From assembly GCA_945906815.1 (NCBI GenBank), contig CAMDRT010000008.1:62001-126000 (forward strand): a DNA stretch of 64,000 nt, given 5' to 3'. Below are positions 62,988 to 64,000 of the stretch, piece after piece. The stretch is from Bordetella parapertussis. Its GTDB lineage: Bacteria; Pseudomonadota; Gammaproteobacteria; Burkholderiales; SG8-41. Every line of letters begins with the position of its first letter. Positions within the stretch are counted from its first letter, which is position 1. The notes beneath the pieces were generated by a model. The model was not told where the DNA came from, made no database searches, and was given only the letters and a program-made list of their open reading frames with translations. A program made the position numbers and the translations under genes.

Positions 62988-64000
62988 ATGAGCAGTCCCG
63001 TCAAAATGGGCATCGTCGGCCTAGGCCGCTGGGCCAAAGTACTAACCCGGGCGGTATCCGGCAAATCAGACAAATTACACATTGTCGCCGCCTACAGCCG
63101 TTCGCTGGACAAGCGCAACGAATTCACCACGGAATTCGGCGTGCCGGCAGTGCCTGACATGCAAAGCATGCTGTCGAACCCGGATATCAAAGGCGTGATA
63201 CTCACCGTACCCAACGAGCAGCATCTGCCGCTGGCTATACAAGTCGCCCAGGCCGGCAAGCATGTCTACACCGAAAAGCCCATTGCGCAGACGCTCGCAG
63301 ACGGCCTTGCCATCGAGGCGCTCGAACAGCAATACGGCATCACCGTCACCGTAGGCCACAGCGCACGGCTGATGGCGGGCATACGCCTCATCAAGGACTA
63401 TATCGACCGCGGCGAACTGGGACGTGTCGCGTTGCTGGAAGCCAATTTCTCCAATGAACGCGCGCTCGAACTCACGCCCAGCACCTGGCGCTGGTACAAG
63501 GATCGCGCGCCCGGCGGCAATCTGTCACAATTGTGCATCCACCAGTTCGATGTACTGCATCTGCTCGGCGGCGCGGTGACGGAAGTGTCGTCGATGTCAT
63601 CGAAGCTCTCGCCGGTAGGCGCCGAAGTCGACGACCAGTCGATGACCACCATCCGTTTCGCCGATGGCAAACTCGGTTACGTCGGCTCAAGCTGGACCTC
63701 CCCCGGTATTTTCAGCGTGCGCGTGTTCGGCTCGAAGGGCCTGATGCATTACGAAATCGACTTCGGCACCTGGGACACGCCGCATCTCTTGCACAAGGCG
63801 TCGGTACTCTACATCCAGCGCGGCAAGGACGGCTGGGCAAAGCGCGAGGAAATCACCGTCCCGGAAAGCGATATGTTCCGCGCCGAGCTCGAAATGTTTG
63901 CCGACAGTTGCGTTAGCGGCAAGCCCGGCGAACTCACCGCGCACAATGGCAACGTGGCGGTGGCGATGGTGTATGCGGCACTGCGCTCTATCGAGCAACA
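62988..64000 (+). CDS. Gfo/Idh/MocA-family oxidoreductase, 3' end beyond window
   Basis: The first ~337 residues are present and the frame is open at the right edge. The NAD-binding start is VKMGIVGLGRWAKVLTRAV; the EKP motif (HVYTEKPIAQT) carries the catalytic Lys; a distal segment NLSQLCIHQFDVLHLLGG has the His/Asp residues of the C-terminal sheet domain. TAGGAG precedes the ATG. Members oxidise or reduce sugar-like or inositol-like hydroxyl groups. Its divergent neighbour is a Bug gene. Confidence 0.87.
   Translation, partial: MSSPVKMGIVGLGRWAKVLTRAVSGKSDKLHIVAAYSRSLDKRNEFTTEFGVPAVPDMQSMLSNPDIKGVILTVPNEQHLPLAIQVAQAGKHVYTEKPIAQTLADGLAIEALEQQYGITVTVGHSARLMAGIRLIKDYIDRGELGRVALLEANFSNERALELTPSTWRWYKDRAPGGNLSQLCIHQFDVLHLLGGAVTEVSSMSSKLSPVGAEVDDQSMTTIRFADGKLGYVGSSWTSPGIFSVRVFGSKGLMHYEIDFGTWDTPHLLHKASVLYIQRGKDGWAKREEITVPESDMFRAELEMFADSCVSGKPGELTAHNGNVAVAMVYAALRSIEQ

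Noticed and set aside
1..64000. tRNA or rRNA genes
   Set aside because: No segment with a T-loop GGTTCGAnTCC plus matching acceptor stem, and no rRNA-like sequence, was noticed by reading; a covariance-model scan was not possible here.

Overview
The window looks like the chromosome of a GC-rich betaproteobacterium, most likely of order Burkholderiales. The main reasons are the many Bug-type (tripartite tricarboxylate transporter, TTT) periplasmic receptor genes (eleven loci), a double-length UvrA, a lysine-tailed SWIB protein, and the housekeeping cluster rpsP-rimM-trmD-rplS. No rRNA, tRNA, CRISPR array, prophage or plasmid backbone was recognised. I recognised no dedicated transcriptional regulator apart from the small VapB-like antitoxin.

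Layout. 0-4.3 kb: end of a flavin monooxygenase, then minus-strand oxidative catabolism genes (TauD-like dioxygenase, bicupin, HIBADH-like dehydrogenase, zinc alcohol dehydrogenase). 4.5-10.1 kb: giant tandem UvrA. 10-17.4 kb: TauD-like enzyme, YHS lipoprotein, pdxH, phosphate transporter with its DUF47 partner, MFS carrier, SWIB protein, divergent cytoplasmic and exported MsrA genes. 17.4-24.4 kb: Bug receptor, rearranged patch with gene fragments, VapBC, acyl-CoA carboxylase beta subunit, ADP-forming acyl-CoA synthetase, Bug receptor. 24.5-29 kb: two Bug receptors, OmpA lipoprotein, VOC protein, Asp/Glu-racemase-like protein. 29-41 kb: a long minus-strand block holding a split UxaA-type lyase, a ThDP enzyme, a succinate dehydrogenase/fumarate reductase (Fe-S subunit, two anchors, flavoprotein), a sulfatase, a Bug receptor, two-subunit class I fumarase and an Ldh_2 dehydrogenase. 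41-43.1 kb: ribosomal/tRNA-modification operon. 43.3-49.1 kb: nitroreductase, exported methyltransferase, YeeE/YedE pair, Bug receptor, then a thiolase-like/DUF35/MaoC set. 49.2-64 kb: more Bug receptors (one frameshifted), a second racemase-like protein, amidase, a RAYT transposase, MetE-like protein, NADH-dehydrogenase-like flavoprotein, fbp, cinA and a partial Gfo/Idh/MocA oxidoreductase.

How the genes may work together. The 29-41 kb block encodes enzymes for succinate to fumarate to malate to oxaloacetate if the Ldh_2 protein is a malate dehydrogenase. It is fed by a C4/C6-carboxylate-type receptor and, possibly, by the UxaA-type lyase releasing a C3/C4 acid. Sulfatase, the split UxaA lyase (an architecture shared with sulfolactate sulfo-lyase), TauD-like dioxygenases and the YeeE/YedE pair together hint at organosulfur compounds, but that is inference.

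Non-coding structure is the most unusual aspect. (1) A short AT-rich motif, AAACAA followed after exactly four bases by TTRY, occurs at least eight times, always in the sense direction of a neighbouring or containing gene and in different reading frames. (2) Fold-back hairpins whose arms are made of tandem 7-10-base units sit in most of the looser gaps of the 29-41 kb block. (3) A RAYT transposase is bracketed by inverted copies of a 22-base repeat that has solo relatives elsewhere in the window.
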